This document shows, in pieces, positions 17,376 through 25,934 of a stretch of DNA of 50,677 nt. The notes under the pieces were generated by a model. It was given only the letters and a program-made list of their open reading frames with translations. It made no database searches and had not been told where the DNA came from. The position numbers and the translations under genes were made by a program. The stretch covers positions 1 through 50,677 of the forward strand of contig JAFUPY010000058.1 of NCBI GenBank assembly GCA_017472565.1, in the 5' to 3' direction. The stretch is from Eubacterium sp. GTDB lineage: Bacteria; Bacillota; Clostridia; Lachnospirales; Lachnospiraceae. Numbering within the stretch: position 1 is the first letter of the stretch; every line of letters starts with the position of its first letter.

Positions 17376-17591
17376 TTGGAGGTGTATTCATATAACTATT
17401 CAGCATTGGCCTGTGATGTTGCAGAACTTATTCAATTAAATGAATTTGTAAATCACCAATTAGCTCACAATGTAGTGTTTATATCTGTAGAAGACAATTT
17501 TGGCGATTTTATTTATGTAATTTCTGTGAATTCCACCCTTTTCCCAAAATCCTGGTTGAAATGTAACCTCTTTCCGTTTAGAATACAATAA
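17376..17591 (+). pseudogene. Unrecognised 71-codon frame lacking a usable start
   Basis: I do not recognise this product. The frame is open from TTG 17376 to TAA 17591 and would encode a Tyr/Asn/Val-rich peptide (SYNYSALACDVAEL, then FGDFIYVISVN). GGAGG lies at 17378-17382, but TTG 17376 and GTG 17382 overlap it and no in-frame ATG, GTG or TTG follows at a normal distance. It may be the remnant of a gene whose start was lost, or chance. Base composition is more AT-rich than its neighbours. Confidence 0.3.
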
Positions 17592-17669
17592 TAGTACATT
17601 TTTATGCGTTAACAGAATAAAGTCCGCAAAAGACGGATCAATGGATATACATCTTATCGAGGTAACACC

Positions 17670-19193
17670 ATGAAGAAATCTTTGACCAGGCAGATTATGT
17701 TTGCCATTATCATTCTGGTAGTTGGCACGATTGTTGCATTATTTGTAGTCAACACCACTTTTTTAAGTAAATATTATGTGTTTGAAAAAAGAAATCTCCT
17801 GATGGAGTCCTTTGATACATTGCAGACAGCCAGTGAAAATGGTACACTTTATTCCTCTGATTTCAATGATGATTTTGAGGCGATGTGTTCTTCCCAGAAC
17901 ATCTCTGTTGTTATCATGGAACCCAATGGCAGAGTGGCAAGAACCTCTGTGTATGATTTTTCCACGATTCAGCGTCAGCTGTATGATGTGATGATCGCTG
18001 GTGCCAACAAGCCTCGCCGGGTGCTCTACAGTAGCGACAATTTTGTGGTTGAACATATGGCAGATAGTATGATGAATGATGCAGAGTATCTTATGCTATG
18101 GGGAACGCTCTCCGATGGCAATGCGATTCTTGTTAGAACGGATATGGAGAGTATTCGTGAAAGTTCCATCATCGCAAACAAGTTTCTGTTATACGTTGGT
18201 ATTTGTGCTTTGGCTGTCAGCATGCTGATCAGTTTTGGCATGAGCCGCAGGATTACCAAGCCGGTTTTACAGCTTACGGAGATATCGAAAAAAATGGTAG
18301 CTCTGGACTTTGATGCCAAATATGTGAGTCCGAAAAAGAAGCCATTTTTCAGAAAAAAAGCAGATGTATCTCAAAATCGGATTCCAATATCAGAACAAAA
18401 CGAACTGGATCAGCTTGGGGAACATATGAATCAGCTTTCTTCCACTTTGGAGAAAACTATTTCCGAGTTGAAAACAGCCAATAACCAGCTGATGCAGGAC
18501 ATTGAGAAAAAGGAACAGATTGACGAGATGCGAAAAGAGTTCCTTTCCAATGTGTCTCATGAACTCAAGACGCCGTTAGCACTGATTCAGGGCTATGCGG
18601 AAGGTCTGTCCGAGTGTATTAACCATGATCAGGAAAGCAGAAATTACTACTGCGAAGTCATTATCGATGAAGCGGATAAAATGAATCAAATGGTTAAGAA
18701 GCTTCTGACCTTGAATCAGTTGGAATTTGGAAATGATCAGGTGACCATGGAGCGCTTCAATATTACAGAATTGATTCATGGTGTAGTAAATGCTTCTTCC
18801 ATTCTGTTGAAGCAAAAAGAGATTACGGTGGAGATGGATTTGCCGACAGAGCATGTCTGGGCGGATGAGTTTAAGGTTGAAGAGGTTCTTACCAACTTCC
18901 TTAGCAATGCCATCAACCATGCAGAATTTGAAAAGAAAATCAGAATTTTCTATGAGAAAAAAGAAACCTGTCTGCGAATCAGTGTCTTTAATACGGGCAA
19001 GCCGATTCCGCAGGAAGATCTGGAAAATATCTGGATTAAATTTTATAAAGTTGACAAAGCGAGAACCAGAGAGTATGGAGGCAGCGGCATTGGTCTGTCT
19101 ATTGTAAAAGCCATCATGGATTCCTTCCACCAGCAGTGTGGAGTGATCAATCATGAGGATGGCGTAGAGTTCTGGTTTGAACTTGGACTCTAG
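17670..19193 (+). CDS. Sensor histidine kinase with HAMP domain
   Basis: The 507-residue membrane kinase has a first helix at about residues 9-29, an extracellular sensor of about 140 residues, a second helix at 171-191 and a HAMP linker. A basic insert (PKKKPFFRKK, 221-230) lies inside the HAMP region. A coiled coil leads to HisKA with phosphoacceptor His297 in FLSNVSHELKTPL and an ATPase domain with N-box LSNAINHA (N413), NTGKPI and GGSGIGLSIV (470-479). The ATG has ATCGAGGT upstream. It is probably the partner of the response regulator at 16155 although they are split by about 840 bp. hisH follows after 16 bp, so kinase and histidine genes may share a transcript. The signal is unknown. Confidence 0.93.
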   Translation: MKKSLTRQIMFAIIILVVGTIVALFVVNTTFLSKYYVFEKRNLLMESFDTLQTASENGTLYSSDFNDDFEAMCSSQNISVVIMEPNGRVARTSVYDFSTIQRQLYDVMIAGANKPRRVLYSSDNFVVEHMADSMMNDAEYLMLWGTLSDGNAILVRTDMESIRESSIIANKFLLYVGICALAVSMLISFGMSRRITKPVLQLTEISKKMVALDFDAKYVSPKKKPFFRKKADVSQNRIPISEQNELDQLGEHMNQLSSTLEKTISELKTANNQLMQDIEKKEQIDEMRKEFLSNVSHELKTPLALIQGYAEGLSECINHDQESRNYYCEVIIDEADKMNQMVKKLLTLNQLEFGNDQVTMERFNITELIHGVVNASSILLKQKEITVEMDLPTEHVWADEFKVEEVLTNFLSNAINHAEFEKKIRIFYEKKETCLRISVFNTGKPIPQEDLENIWIKFYKVDKARTREYGGSGIGLSIVKAIMDSFHQQCGVINHEDGVEFWFELGL

Positions 19194-19209
19194 TCAACGG
19201 GGAGGATAT

Positions 19210-19830
19210 ATGATAGCAATTATTGATTATGATGCAGGTAATTTGAAAAGTGTAGAAAAAGCGCTGCAGCACCTTGGACAGGAGTGCATGATTACCGGCA
19301 AAGCAGAGGAAATATTAAGTGCAGACAAGGTGATTTTGCCAGGGGTAGGATCTTTTGGTGATGCTATGAGCAATATCCGAAGATTGGGCCTGGAAGAGGT
19401 AATTAAGGAAGTTGCAGCAAAGGGAACTCCTTTCCTTGGCATCTGTTTAGGTTTGCAGCTTTTGTTTGAAAGCAGTGATGAAACACCAGGGGTAGAGGGC
19501 CTTGGAATTTTAAAAGGCAAGATAGTCCGTATCCCAGACTGTGAAGGTTTAAAGATTCCACATGTAGGTTGGAATTCTTTGAAACTGCAGAACAATGGCA
19601 GACTGTTTGCCGGATTGGGCGAAGAACCATACGTGTATTTTGTACATTCCTATTATCTGGAAGCAGAGGACGAACAGATTGTAAAGGCGACCACAGATTA
19701 TAGTACCTGTATCCATGCATCTGTAGAAAGCGGCAATGTATTTGCCTGCCAGTTCCACCCGGAAAAGAGTAGTACCGTTGGCCTGAAAATCTTAGAAAAC
19801 TTTGCAAATATCCAGGGAGGTGACTGCTAA
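19210..19830 (+). CDS. hisH: Imidazole glycerol phosphate synthase subunit HisH
   Basis: This 206-residue class I glutamine amidotransferase supplies ammonia to HisF for making imidazole glycerol phosphate and AICAR in histidine synthesis. The nucleophile Cys lies in [10 protein letters not shown], and the catalytic His and Glu in CQFHPEKSS. The family N-terminus [14 protein letters not shown] is seen. A longer frame runs from GTG 19177 within the kinase gene, but ATG 19210 follows GGGGAGG and gives the normal start. Its TAA overlaps the hisF ATG by one base, indicating translational coupling of the two subunits. Confidence 0.96.
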   Translation: MIAIIDYDAGNLKSVEKALQHLGQECMITGKAEEILSADKVILPGVGSFGDAMSNIRRLGLEEVIKEVAAKGTPFLGICLGLQLLFESSDETPGVEGLGILKGKIVRIPDCEGLKIPHVGWNSLKLQNNGRLFAGLGEEPYVYFVHSYYLEAEDEQIVKATTDYSTCIHASVESGNVFACQFHPEKSSTVGLKILENFANIQGGDC

Positions 19831-20591
19831 TGTTTACAAAAAGAATCATTCCATGTCTGGATGTAAAGGACGGACGTGTTGTAAAAGGCGTTAACTTTGT
19901 AGATCTTCGTGATGCGGGAGATCCTGTGGAAATCGCAGCCGCTTATGACAAAGCCGGCGCAGACGAACTGGTTTTCCTTGATATTACAGCCACTTCTGAT
20001 GCAAGAACCACTGTGGTAGATATGGTTCGCCGCGTGGCAGAAAAAGTATTTATTCCATTTACCGTTGGTGGTGGTATTCGTACTGTGGACGATTTTAAGG
20101 CGATTTTGCGTGAGGGCGCAGACAAGATTTCTGTAAACTCTGCAGCAATTATGAATCCAACACTGATTTCCGAAGCGGCAGACAAGTTCGGCAGCCAGTG
20201 TGTTGTTGTGGCGATTGATGCCAGAAGAAGAGAAGATGGCTCTGGTTGGAACATTTATAGAAGCGGCGGCCGTATTGATACCGGCATTGATGCCATTGAG
20301 TGGGCGATGAAGGTAGACAAGCTTGGAGCAGGAGAGATTCTTCTGACAAGTATGGATTGCGACGGCACAAAGGCTGGGTATGACATTGAACTTACCAGAC
20401 TGATTGCAGAAAATGTATCTATTCCAGTTATTGCATCCGGTGGCGCAGGCACAAAAGATCATTTTTATGACGCTCTGACAACAGGAAAGGCAGATGCAGC
20501 ACTGGCAGCATCTTTGTTCCACTACAAAGAACTGGAAATCATGGATCTGAAAAACTATTTGGCAGATAAAGGTGTTTCCGTCAGAAGATAA
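19830..20591 (+). CDS. hisF: Imidazole glycerol phosphate synthase subunit HisF
   Basis: The 253-residue TIM barrel is the cyclase subunit that uses HisH-derived ammonia. Catalytic aspartates are in [14 protein letters not shown] (residue 11) and [14 protein letters not shown] (near 130). Phosphate-binding [12 protein letters not shown] and [12 protein letters not shown] loops are present. Length is normal and the ATG overlaps the hisH stop. No other his genes flank the pair; hisK is 18 kb upstream, so the pathway is dispersed. ung follows after 53 bp. Confidence 0.97.
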   Translation: MFTKRIIPCLDVKDGRVVKGVNFVDLRDAGDPVEIAAAYDKAGADELVFLDITATSDARTTVVDMVRRVAEKVFIPFTVGGGIRTVDDFKAILREGADKISVNSAAIMNPTLISEAADKFGSQCVVVAIDARRREDGSGWNIYRSGGRIDTGIDAIEWAMKVDKLGAGEILLTSMDCDGTKAGYDIELTRLIAENVSIPVIASGGAGTKDHFYDALTTGKADAALAASLFHYKELEIMDLKNYLADKGVSVRR

Positions 20592-20644
20592 TTCACTATG
20601 GAAACATATGTGAAAAAACGGCACATTAAGATAAGGGGAAAACT

Positions 20645-21319
20645 ATGGCAGCAATTTCAAATGACTGGATGATACCACTTAGTCAGGAATTTAAAAAACC
20701 ATATTACAAAGAACTGTATAACAAGGTAGCGCAGGAGTATAACACGACAAAGGTATTTCCAGCACCAGACGATATTTTCACCGCATTTCATCTGACTCCA
20801 TTAAAGGATGTAAAGGTGGTAATCATTGGACAAGATCCATATCATAACGATGGACAGGCCCATGGGCTTTGCTTCTCTGTAAAACCAGAAGTGGATATTC
20901 CACCATCACTGGTGAATATCTATCAGGAATTAAAGGAAGATCTGGGCTGCCAGATCCCAAATAATGGCTATTTGGTAAAATGGGCAAAACAGGGCGTATT
21001 ATTGCTGAACACCGTTCTGACCGTTCGCGCCCATCAGGCCAACTCCCATCGTGGCATTGGTTGGGAAAAGTTTACAGACGCAGTGATTGAAGCCGTGAAT
21101 AAGGAAGATCGACCAATCGTGTTCCTACTTTGGGGCAGACCAGCCCAGATGAAAAAGAGCATGTTAAACAATCCAAAGCATTTGATTTTGGAAGCACCAC
21201 ATCCAAGTCCGCTGTCAGCATATCGTGGATTTTTTGGATGTAAGCATTTTAGCCAGACCAATGCATTTCTTAAGAAAAATAATCTGGAACCGATTGATTG
21301 GCAGATTGAAAATGTTTAA
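20645..21319 (+). CDS. ung: Uracil-DNA glycosylase, family 1
   Basis: The 224-residue enzyme removes uracil from DNA to start base-excision repair. Motif A GQDPYHNDGQAHGLCFS (near residues 61-77) holds the catalytic Asp, and motif B HPSPLSAYRGFFG (near 191-203) the catalytic His. Length is typical. The ATG at 20645 has AAGGGGAAAC upstream. It follows hisF by 53 bp, and its 3' end carries the promoter of the topoisomerase operon. Confidence 0.97.
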   Translation: MAAISNDWMIPLSQEFKKPYYKELYNKVAQEYNTTKVFPAPDDIFTAFHLTPLKDVKVVIIGQDPYHNDGQAHGLCFSVKPEVDIPPSLVNIYQELKEDLGCQIPNNGYLVKWAKQGVLLLNTVLTVRAHQANSHRGIGWEKFTDAVIEAVNKEDRPIVFLLWGRPAQMKKSMLNNPKHLILEAPHPSPLSAYRGFFGCKHFSQTNAFLKKNNLEPIDWQIENV

Positions 21320-21334
21320 ATTGTGTGCTACAAT
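21306..21334 (+). promoter_or_regulatory. Extended -10 promoter of the parE-parC operon
   Basis: TTGAAA (21306-21311) overlaps the end of ung; 17 bp on lies TACAAT (21329-21334) preceded by TGC, an extended -10. The expected start near 21341 gives a leader of about 120 nt. Confidence 0.65.
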
Positions 21335-21410
21335 ATCTTGTGGTTAAAATTACCAGAAGACACTAAATAATAACATTTATTACTTTTAGAGAAGATAACG
21401 ATAAGTTTTT

Positions 21411-21439
21411 AAGCGGATTTTATTATAAAATCCGCTTTT
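21411..21439 (+). terminator. Terminator-like hairpin in the parE leader
   Basis: A perfect 12-bp stem (AAGCGGATTTTA 21411-21422 with TAAAATCCGCTT 21426-21437), a TTA loop and four T residues. It may end ung transcripts, but it also lies downstream of the parE promoter, with only 24 bp before the parE start, so it could attenuate parE. Confidence 0.75.
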
Positions 21440-21463
21440 GTCAAGTAAGAAAAGGGGAAGGTA

Positions 21464-23386
21464 ATGGCAAAAAAAGCAACGTATGATGCAGGTAGTATCT
21501 CCGTTTTGGAGGGACTTGAGGCGGTTCGAAAAAGACCGGGTATGTATATCGGCAGTGTTTCCAGAAAGGGTCTCAACCATTTGATTTATGAGATTGTGGA
21601 CAACTCTGTTGACGAACATCTGGCAGGAGAGTGTGACACGATCCATGTAACATTGGAAGCAGATGGTTCCTGTACAGTAGAAGATAATGGTCGAGGAATT
21701 CCGGTAGGAATGCATGAGAAGGGCGTTTCAGCAGCACGATTGGTATTTACCACACTTCATGCGGGAGGTAAGTTTGATGACTCTGCGTATAAGACCAGTG
21801 GTGGTCTCCATGGTGTAGGTTCTTCTGTTGTTAACGCGCTGTCTACTTATATGGATGTGCAGATCAGCAGAGATGGGGAGATTCATCATGACCGTTACGC
21901 CCAGGGTGTTCCTGTGTTGGAATTGGAAAATGGCCTGCTTCCAGTCATTGGCAAAACGAAAAAGACGGGAACCAGGATTAACTTTTTGCCAGATCCGGAG
22001 ATTTTTGAAAAAACGAGATTTAAGGAAGATGAAGTAAAGAGCAGACTTCACGAGACGGCTTATCTGAATCCAAATCTGACAATTATATATGATGACCTTC
22101 GCGGTGAGACGCCAGAACACATCGTTTACCACGAAGAAGAGGGTATTATCGGGTTTGTTAAGGATATTAATAAGAACAACGAAGTGCTCCACGATGTGAT
22201 TTACTACAAAGGGGAGAGTGAAGGAATTACTGTTGAGGCAGCTTTCCAGTATACCAACGAGTTCCATGAAAATATTCTTGGCTTCTGTAACAATATTTAC
22301 AATGCAGAGGGTGGTACACACATCACTGGTTTTAAGACCACATTTACAACGGTCATCAACCAGTATGCGAGAGAGTTGGGTATTTTAAAAGAAAAGGATG
22401 CCAACTTTACCGGAGCAGATGTTCGTAATGGGATGTCTGCGGTGGTATCTATCAAACATCCGGATCCTCGTTTTGAAGGTCAGACCAAGACAAAGCTGGA
22501 CAACCAGGATGCTTCCAAGGTGACACAGAAGGTTACCAACGAAGAGATTCAGTTGTTCTTTGATAAAAACTTAGAAACATTAAAAGCGGTCATCTCCTGT
22601 GCGGAACGTGCAGCCAAGATTCGTAAGAGCGAAGAGCGAGCAAAGACAAACCTGCTGACCAAGCAGAAGTTCTCCTTTGACTCCAATGGCAAGCTGGCGA
22701 ACTGCGAGAGCAGAGATGCCTCCATCTGCGAAATCTTTATCGTAGAGGGTGATTCTGCCGGCGGTTCTGCAAAGACAGCCCGTGACCGCTCCTTCCAGGC
22801 GATTTTACCGATTCGAGGAAAAATCTTAAATGTAGAAAAAGCAAGTATCGATAAAGTTCTTGCCAATGCGGAAATCAAGACCATGATCAACTCCTTTGGC
22901 TGTGGTTTTTCTGAAGGATATGGCAACGACTTTGATATCACAAAGCTTCGCTATGACAAGATTGTGATCATGGCCGATGCGGACGTGGACGGTGCTCATA
23001 TTTCTACACTGCTCCTTACCTTGTTCTACCGCTTTATGCCGGAACTGATTTTTGAAGGACATGTGTATGTGGCAATGCCGCCGCTTTACAAGGTGATTCC
23101 ATCCAAAGGAGAAGAAGAGTATCTGTATGATGATGCGGCATTGACTCGTTACAAAAAGACACATACAGGCAGCTTTACCTTACAGCGATACAAAGGTCTG
23201 GGCGAAATGTCTCCACAGCAGTTGTGGGATACCACCATGAACCCGGAGACCCGTATGTTAAAACGCATCGAGATAGATGATGCCCGTATGGCATCCGATG
23301 TAACAGAAATGCTGATGGGAACAGAAGTGCCGCCTCGAAAGGCCTTCATTTATGCCCATGCCAACGATGCTGAACTTGATATTTAG
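21464..23386 (+). CDS. parE: Type II topoisomerase ATPase subunit (ParE/GyrB-like)
   Basis: The 640-residue subunit has a GHKL ATPase domain (EIVDNSVDEHLAG, DNGRGIPVG, GGLHGVGSSVVNALS), a transducer domain, and a TOPRIM domain with EGDSAGGSAK and DADVDGAHI; the C-terminal KGLGEMSPQQLWDTTMNP block is standard. It forms the A2B2 enzyme with the next gene. The ATG has AAGGGGAAGG upstream. ParE and GyrB are hard to separate by motif; the location away from dnaA-recF and the ParC-like partner favour ParE, the second type II enzyme. A leader hairpin may regulate it. Confidence 0.85.
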   Translation: MAKKATYDAGSISVLEGLEAVRKRPGMYIGSVSRKGLNHLIYEIVDNSVDEHLAGECDTIHVTLEADGSCTVEDNGRGIPVGMHEKGVSAARLVFTTLHAGGKFDDSAYKTSGGLHGVGSSVVNALSTYMDVQISRDGEIHHDRYAQGVPVLELENGLLPVIGKTKKTGTRINFLPDPEIFEKTRFKEDEVKSRLHETAYLNPNLTIIYDDLRGETPEHIVYHEEEGIIGFVKDINKNNEVLHDVIYYKGESEGITVEAAFQYTNEFHENILGFCNNIYNAEGGTHITGFKTTFTTVINQYARELGILKEKDANFTGADVRNGMSAVVSIKHPDPRFEGQTKTKLDNQDASKVTQKVTNEEIQLFFDKNLETLKAVISCAERAAKIRKSEERAKTNLLTKQKFSFDSNGKLANCESRDASICEIFIVEGDSAGGSAKTARDRSFQAILPIRGKILNVEKASIDKVLANAEIKTMINSFGCGFSEGYGNDFDITKLRYDKIVIMADADVDGAHISTLLLTLFYRFMPELIFEGHVYVAMPPLYKVIPSKGEEEYLYDDAALTRYKKTHTGSFTLQRYKGLGEMSPQQLWDTTMNPETRMLKRIEIDDARMASDVTEMLMGTEVPPRKAFIYAHANDAELDI

Positions 23387-23396
23387 GAGATAATAA

Positions 23397-25634
23397 ATGG
23401 AATTACAAGAACAGATCATCCGAACCGACTACTCGGAACTGATGCAAAAATCATATATTGACTACGCCATGAGCGTTATTGTAGCCCGTGCTCTTCCAGA
23501 TGTAAGAGACGGTCTGAAACCAGTTCAGCGTCGTACCCTTTACGATATGCATGAACTTGGTATCCGTTATGACAAACCATATCGTAAATGTGCCCGTATC
23601 GTGGGCGATACCATGGGTAAATATCATCCACATGGTGACAGTTCTATTTATGGTGCACTGGTTGTGCTTGCCCAGGATTTTAAGATGGGGAAACCACTGG
23701 TAGATGGTCATGGAAACTTTGGCTCTATCGAAGGTGACGGTGCAGCAGCAATGCGTTATACTGAGGCAAGACTGCAGAAACTGACCCAGGAAGCGTACCT
23801 TGCGGATCTGGATAAAAATGTAGTCGATTTTGTGCCAAACTTTGATGCTACAGAAAAAGAGCCTGCTGTTTTACCGGTTAAGGTGCCGAACCTTCTGATC
23901 AATGGTGCCGAAGGGATCGCGGTTGGTATGGCAACCAGCATTCCACCTCATAACTTTGGAGAAGTGATCGATGGTGTGATTGCCTACATGAAAAATCCTG
24001 ATATTACCACAGAAGAAATGCTTGAAATCATTCCAGGCCCGGATTTTCCGACCGGTGGTATTGTGGTAAACAAGGATGACCTGGTTTCTATCTATGAAAC
24101 AGGAAATGGCAAGATTAAGATTCGTGGTAAAGTGGAAGTAGAAAAGGTAAAAGGCGGCAAGGAACGCCTTGTTATCACAGAGATTCCTTATCCAATGATC
24201 GGTGCGAATATTGGTAAGTTCCTAAACGATGTATACGCACTGGTCGAGTCTAAAAAGACCGGGGATATCGTTGATATTTCCAACCAGTCATCCAAGGAAG
24301 GTATTCGTATTGTTATCGACCTGAAAAAAGGTGCTGATACACAGAATCTGTGCAACCTTTTATATAAAAAGACCCGTTTGGAAGATACTTTTGGCGTGAA
24401 TATGCTGGCTGTTGCAGATGGACGTCCGGAGACCATGGGGCTGGTTTCTGTTATCCGTCACAATGTAGCCTTCCAGTATGAACTTGCCACAAGAAAGTAC
24501 AAAACATTGCTTGCAAAAGCACTGGATAAAAAAGAGATTCAGGAAGGTCTGATCAAAGCCTGTGATGTCATTGACCTGATCATTGAAATTCTTCGCGGAA
24601 GCAAAAACATCAAACAGGCCAAAGATTGCCTGGTCAATGGTGTAACAGAGGGCATCAAGTTTAAGTCCAGAATTTCTGAAAAGATGGCAAAAGAACTTCA
24701 TTTTACAGAGCGTCAGGCAACAGCCATTCTGGAAATGCGTCTCTACAAGCTGATTGGTCTTGAAATCGAAGCGCTTATGAAGGAACACGAAGAAAACCTG
24801 AAAAACATTGCGTTTTACGAAGACGTACTTGGCAGCAGGGCTTCTATGGCTCGTGTTATCATCAAAGAGCTGAAAGAATTCAAGAAAGAGTATGCAGTTC
24901 CAAGAAAAACAGTGATTGAAAATGCAGAAGAAGTGGTGTTTGAAGAGAAGAAAATAGAAGAAGCACCAGTGGTTGTACTGATGGATCGTTTTGGTTATAC
25001 GAAAACCATCGATGTTTCTACTTATGAAAGAAATAAAGAGGCAGCAGATACCGAGAATAAATATATTATTCACTGTATGAATACAGACAAGTTGTGTCTG
25101 TTTACAGATACCGGTCAGCTCCACACGGCAAAAGTTCTGGATCTGCCGAGTGGTAAGTTCCGTGATAAGGGCGTTCCAATCGACAATGTGAGCAATTACT
25201 CCAGCAGTGTAGAAACTATGGTAGGCATCTACAGTCTTGGTGATTTGAAGGACGTGGTGCTTATGTTTGCAACCAAGTCTGGCATGATCAAAGTGGTAGA
25301 GGGCACAGAATTTGACGTGGCAAAACGAACGACCGCAGCAACCAAACTGGCAGACGACGACAAAGTTGTTTCTGTAAATATTGTAAAAGAATCTGATACG
25401 ATGGTAATGCAGTCGAAGAAAAACATGTTTCTGCGTATTTCAATATCAGAAATTCCTCAAAAACGAAAAGCCGCTATCGGTGTACGTGGCATTAAGCTAT
25501 CAGATAAAGACGAACTGGTCAACGTATATGTCCTGAATGAAGCGCAGGATAATACCATCATTGTTAACGAAAAAGAGGTTCATTTGAATCGTCTTCACAT
25601 CGGGAAAAGAGACAGTAAAGGTGTGAAAAAATAA
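23397..25634 (+). CDS. parC: Type II topoisomerase breakage-reunion subunit (ParC/GyrA-like)
   Basis: The 745-residue subunit cuts and rejoins DNA through Tyr121 in [11 protein letters not shown]. The quinolone region reads [16 protein letters not shown]: Ser82 matches E. coli GyrA Ser83, but Gly86 replaces the usual acidic residue at GyrA Asp87. The C-terminal beta-pinwheel is present but lacks a QRRGGKG GyrA box; the corresponding loops read SGKFRDKG and PQKRKAAIG. Length (745) and the missing box favour a decatenating topoisomerase IV over gyrase. It starts 10 bp after parE with GGAGATAAT as ribosome site. Confidence 0.83.
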   Translation: MELQEQIIRTDYSELMQKSYIDYAMSVIVARALPDVRDGLKPVQRRTLYDMHELGIRYDKPYRKCARIVGDTMGKYHPHGDSSIYGALVVLAQDFKMGKPLVDGHGNFGSIEGDGAAAMRYTEARLQKLTQEAYLADLDKNVVDFVPNFDATEKEPAVLPVKVPNLLINGAEGIAVGMATSIPPHNFGEVIDGVIAYMKNPDITTEEMLEIIPGPDFPTGGIVVNKDDLVSIYETGNGKIKIRGKVEVEKVKGGKERLVITEIPYPMIGANIGKFLNDVYALVESKKTGDIVDISNQSSKEGIRIVIDLKKGADTQNLCNLLYKKTRLEDTFGVNMLAVADGRPETMGLVSVIRHNVAFQYELATRKYKTLLAKALDKKEIQEGLIKACDVIDLIIEILRGSKNIKQAKDCLVNGVTEGIKFKSRISEKMAKELHFTERQATAILEMRLYKLIGLEIEALMKEHEENLKNIAFYEDVLGSRASMARVIIKELKEFKKEYAVPRKTVIENAEEVVFEEKKIEEAPVVVLMDRFGYTKTIDVSTYERNKEAADTENKYIIHCMNTDKLCLFTDTGQLHTAKVLDLPSGKFRDKGVPIDNVSNYSSSVETMVGIYSLGDLKDVVLMFATKSGMIKVVEGTEFDVAKRTTAATKLADDDKVVSVNIVKESDTMVMQSKKNMFLRISISEIPQKRKAAIGVRGIKLSDKDELVNVYVLNEAQDNTIIVNEKEVHLNRLHIGKRDSKGVKK

Positions 25635-25657
25635 TGGGGTATAATTTTTAACAATGG

Positions 25658-25687
25658 TTGACATATTACTTTTTATTGTGATAGAAT
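25658..25687 (+). promoter_or_regulatory. Sigma-A type promoter of hppA
   Basis: A consensus TTGACA (25658-25663) and TAGAAT (25682-25687) are separated by 18 bp. The start near 25694 gives a leader of about 240 nt. Confidence 0.7.
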
Positions 25688-25702
25688 ATCCGTCAGACGT
25701 AT

Positions 25703-25894
25703 GAAACCGACATTTGCCGGTTTCTTTTCGTTGTTGTATAGGAAATTGCAAATTCCCTATACAACAAAAAAAGCACTGACGTGCATAGATGCGCACCTCG
25801 CGGAAAAGAAGTTAATTGCTTTGCAATTCCGCTCGGGCGAAAAAGAATCGCAGGCGATTCTTTTATGTGTACCGTCTTAGGGTAGCGGTACACA
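25703..25894 (+). other. Multi-hairpin 5' leader of hppA
   Basis: This spacer holds no gene but at least five clear hairpins. H1: GAAACCG/CGGTTTC (25703-25724) followed by TTTT. H2: 12-bp TTGTTGTATAGG/CCTATACAACAA (25731-25767). H3: GCAC/GTGC (25773-25784), which competes with GTGC/GCAC (25781-25796). H4: AATTGC/GCAATT (25814-25828) enclosed by GCGG/CCGC. H5: 11-bp AAAAGAATCGC/GCGATTCTTTT (25841-25864). H6: TGTGTACCG/CGGTACACA (25866-25894). I do not recognise a known riboswitch class. Confidence 0.65.
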
Positions 25895-25934
25895 CAGAAA
25901 CATTTAACCATTTAATATGAAGGGAGATATTAAA

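Larger units (their letters stand above)
17199..17669. other. XRE to sensor-kinase spacer (471 bp)
   Basis: This AT-rich stretch contains an orphan plus-strand terminator (17287-17315), a 13-bp-stem hairpin (17335-17373), a start-less 71-codon reading frame (17376-17591) and a short leader to the kinase. The mixture suggests remodelling of the locus between the response regulator and its kinase. Confidence 0.5.

Noticed and set aside
24360..25124. 254-codon minus-strand frame inside parC
   Set aside because: Antisense shadow of a conserved topoisomerase gene; rich in Phe, Cys and His and without a ribosome site.
21464..25634. Primary DNA gyrase gyrB-gyrA
   Set aside because: The partner subunit is ParC-length and lacks a GyrA box, and dnaA/recF are not adjacent. 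I prefer topoisomerase IV, though activity was not tested.
25866..25894. Hairpin loop resembling the centre of the 52-bp palindromic element
   Set aside because: ACCGTCTTA-GGGT is similar to the core of the repeat, but the arms differ completely, so I do not count it as a third copy.
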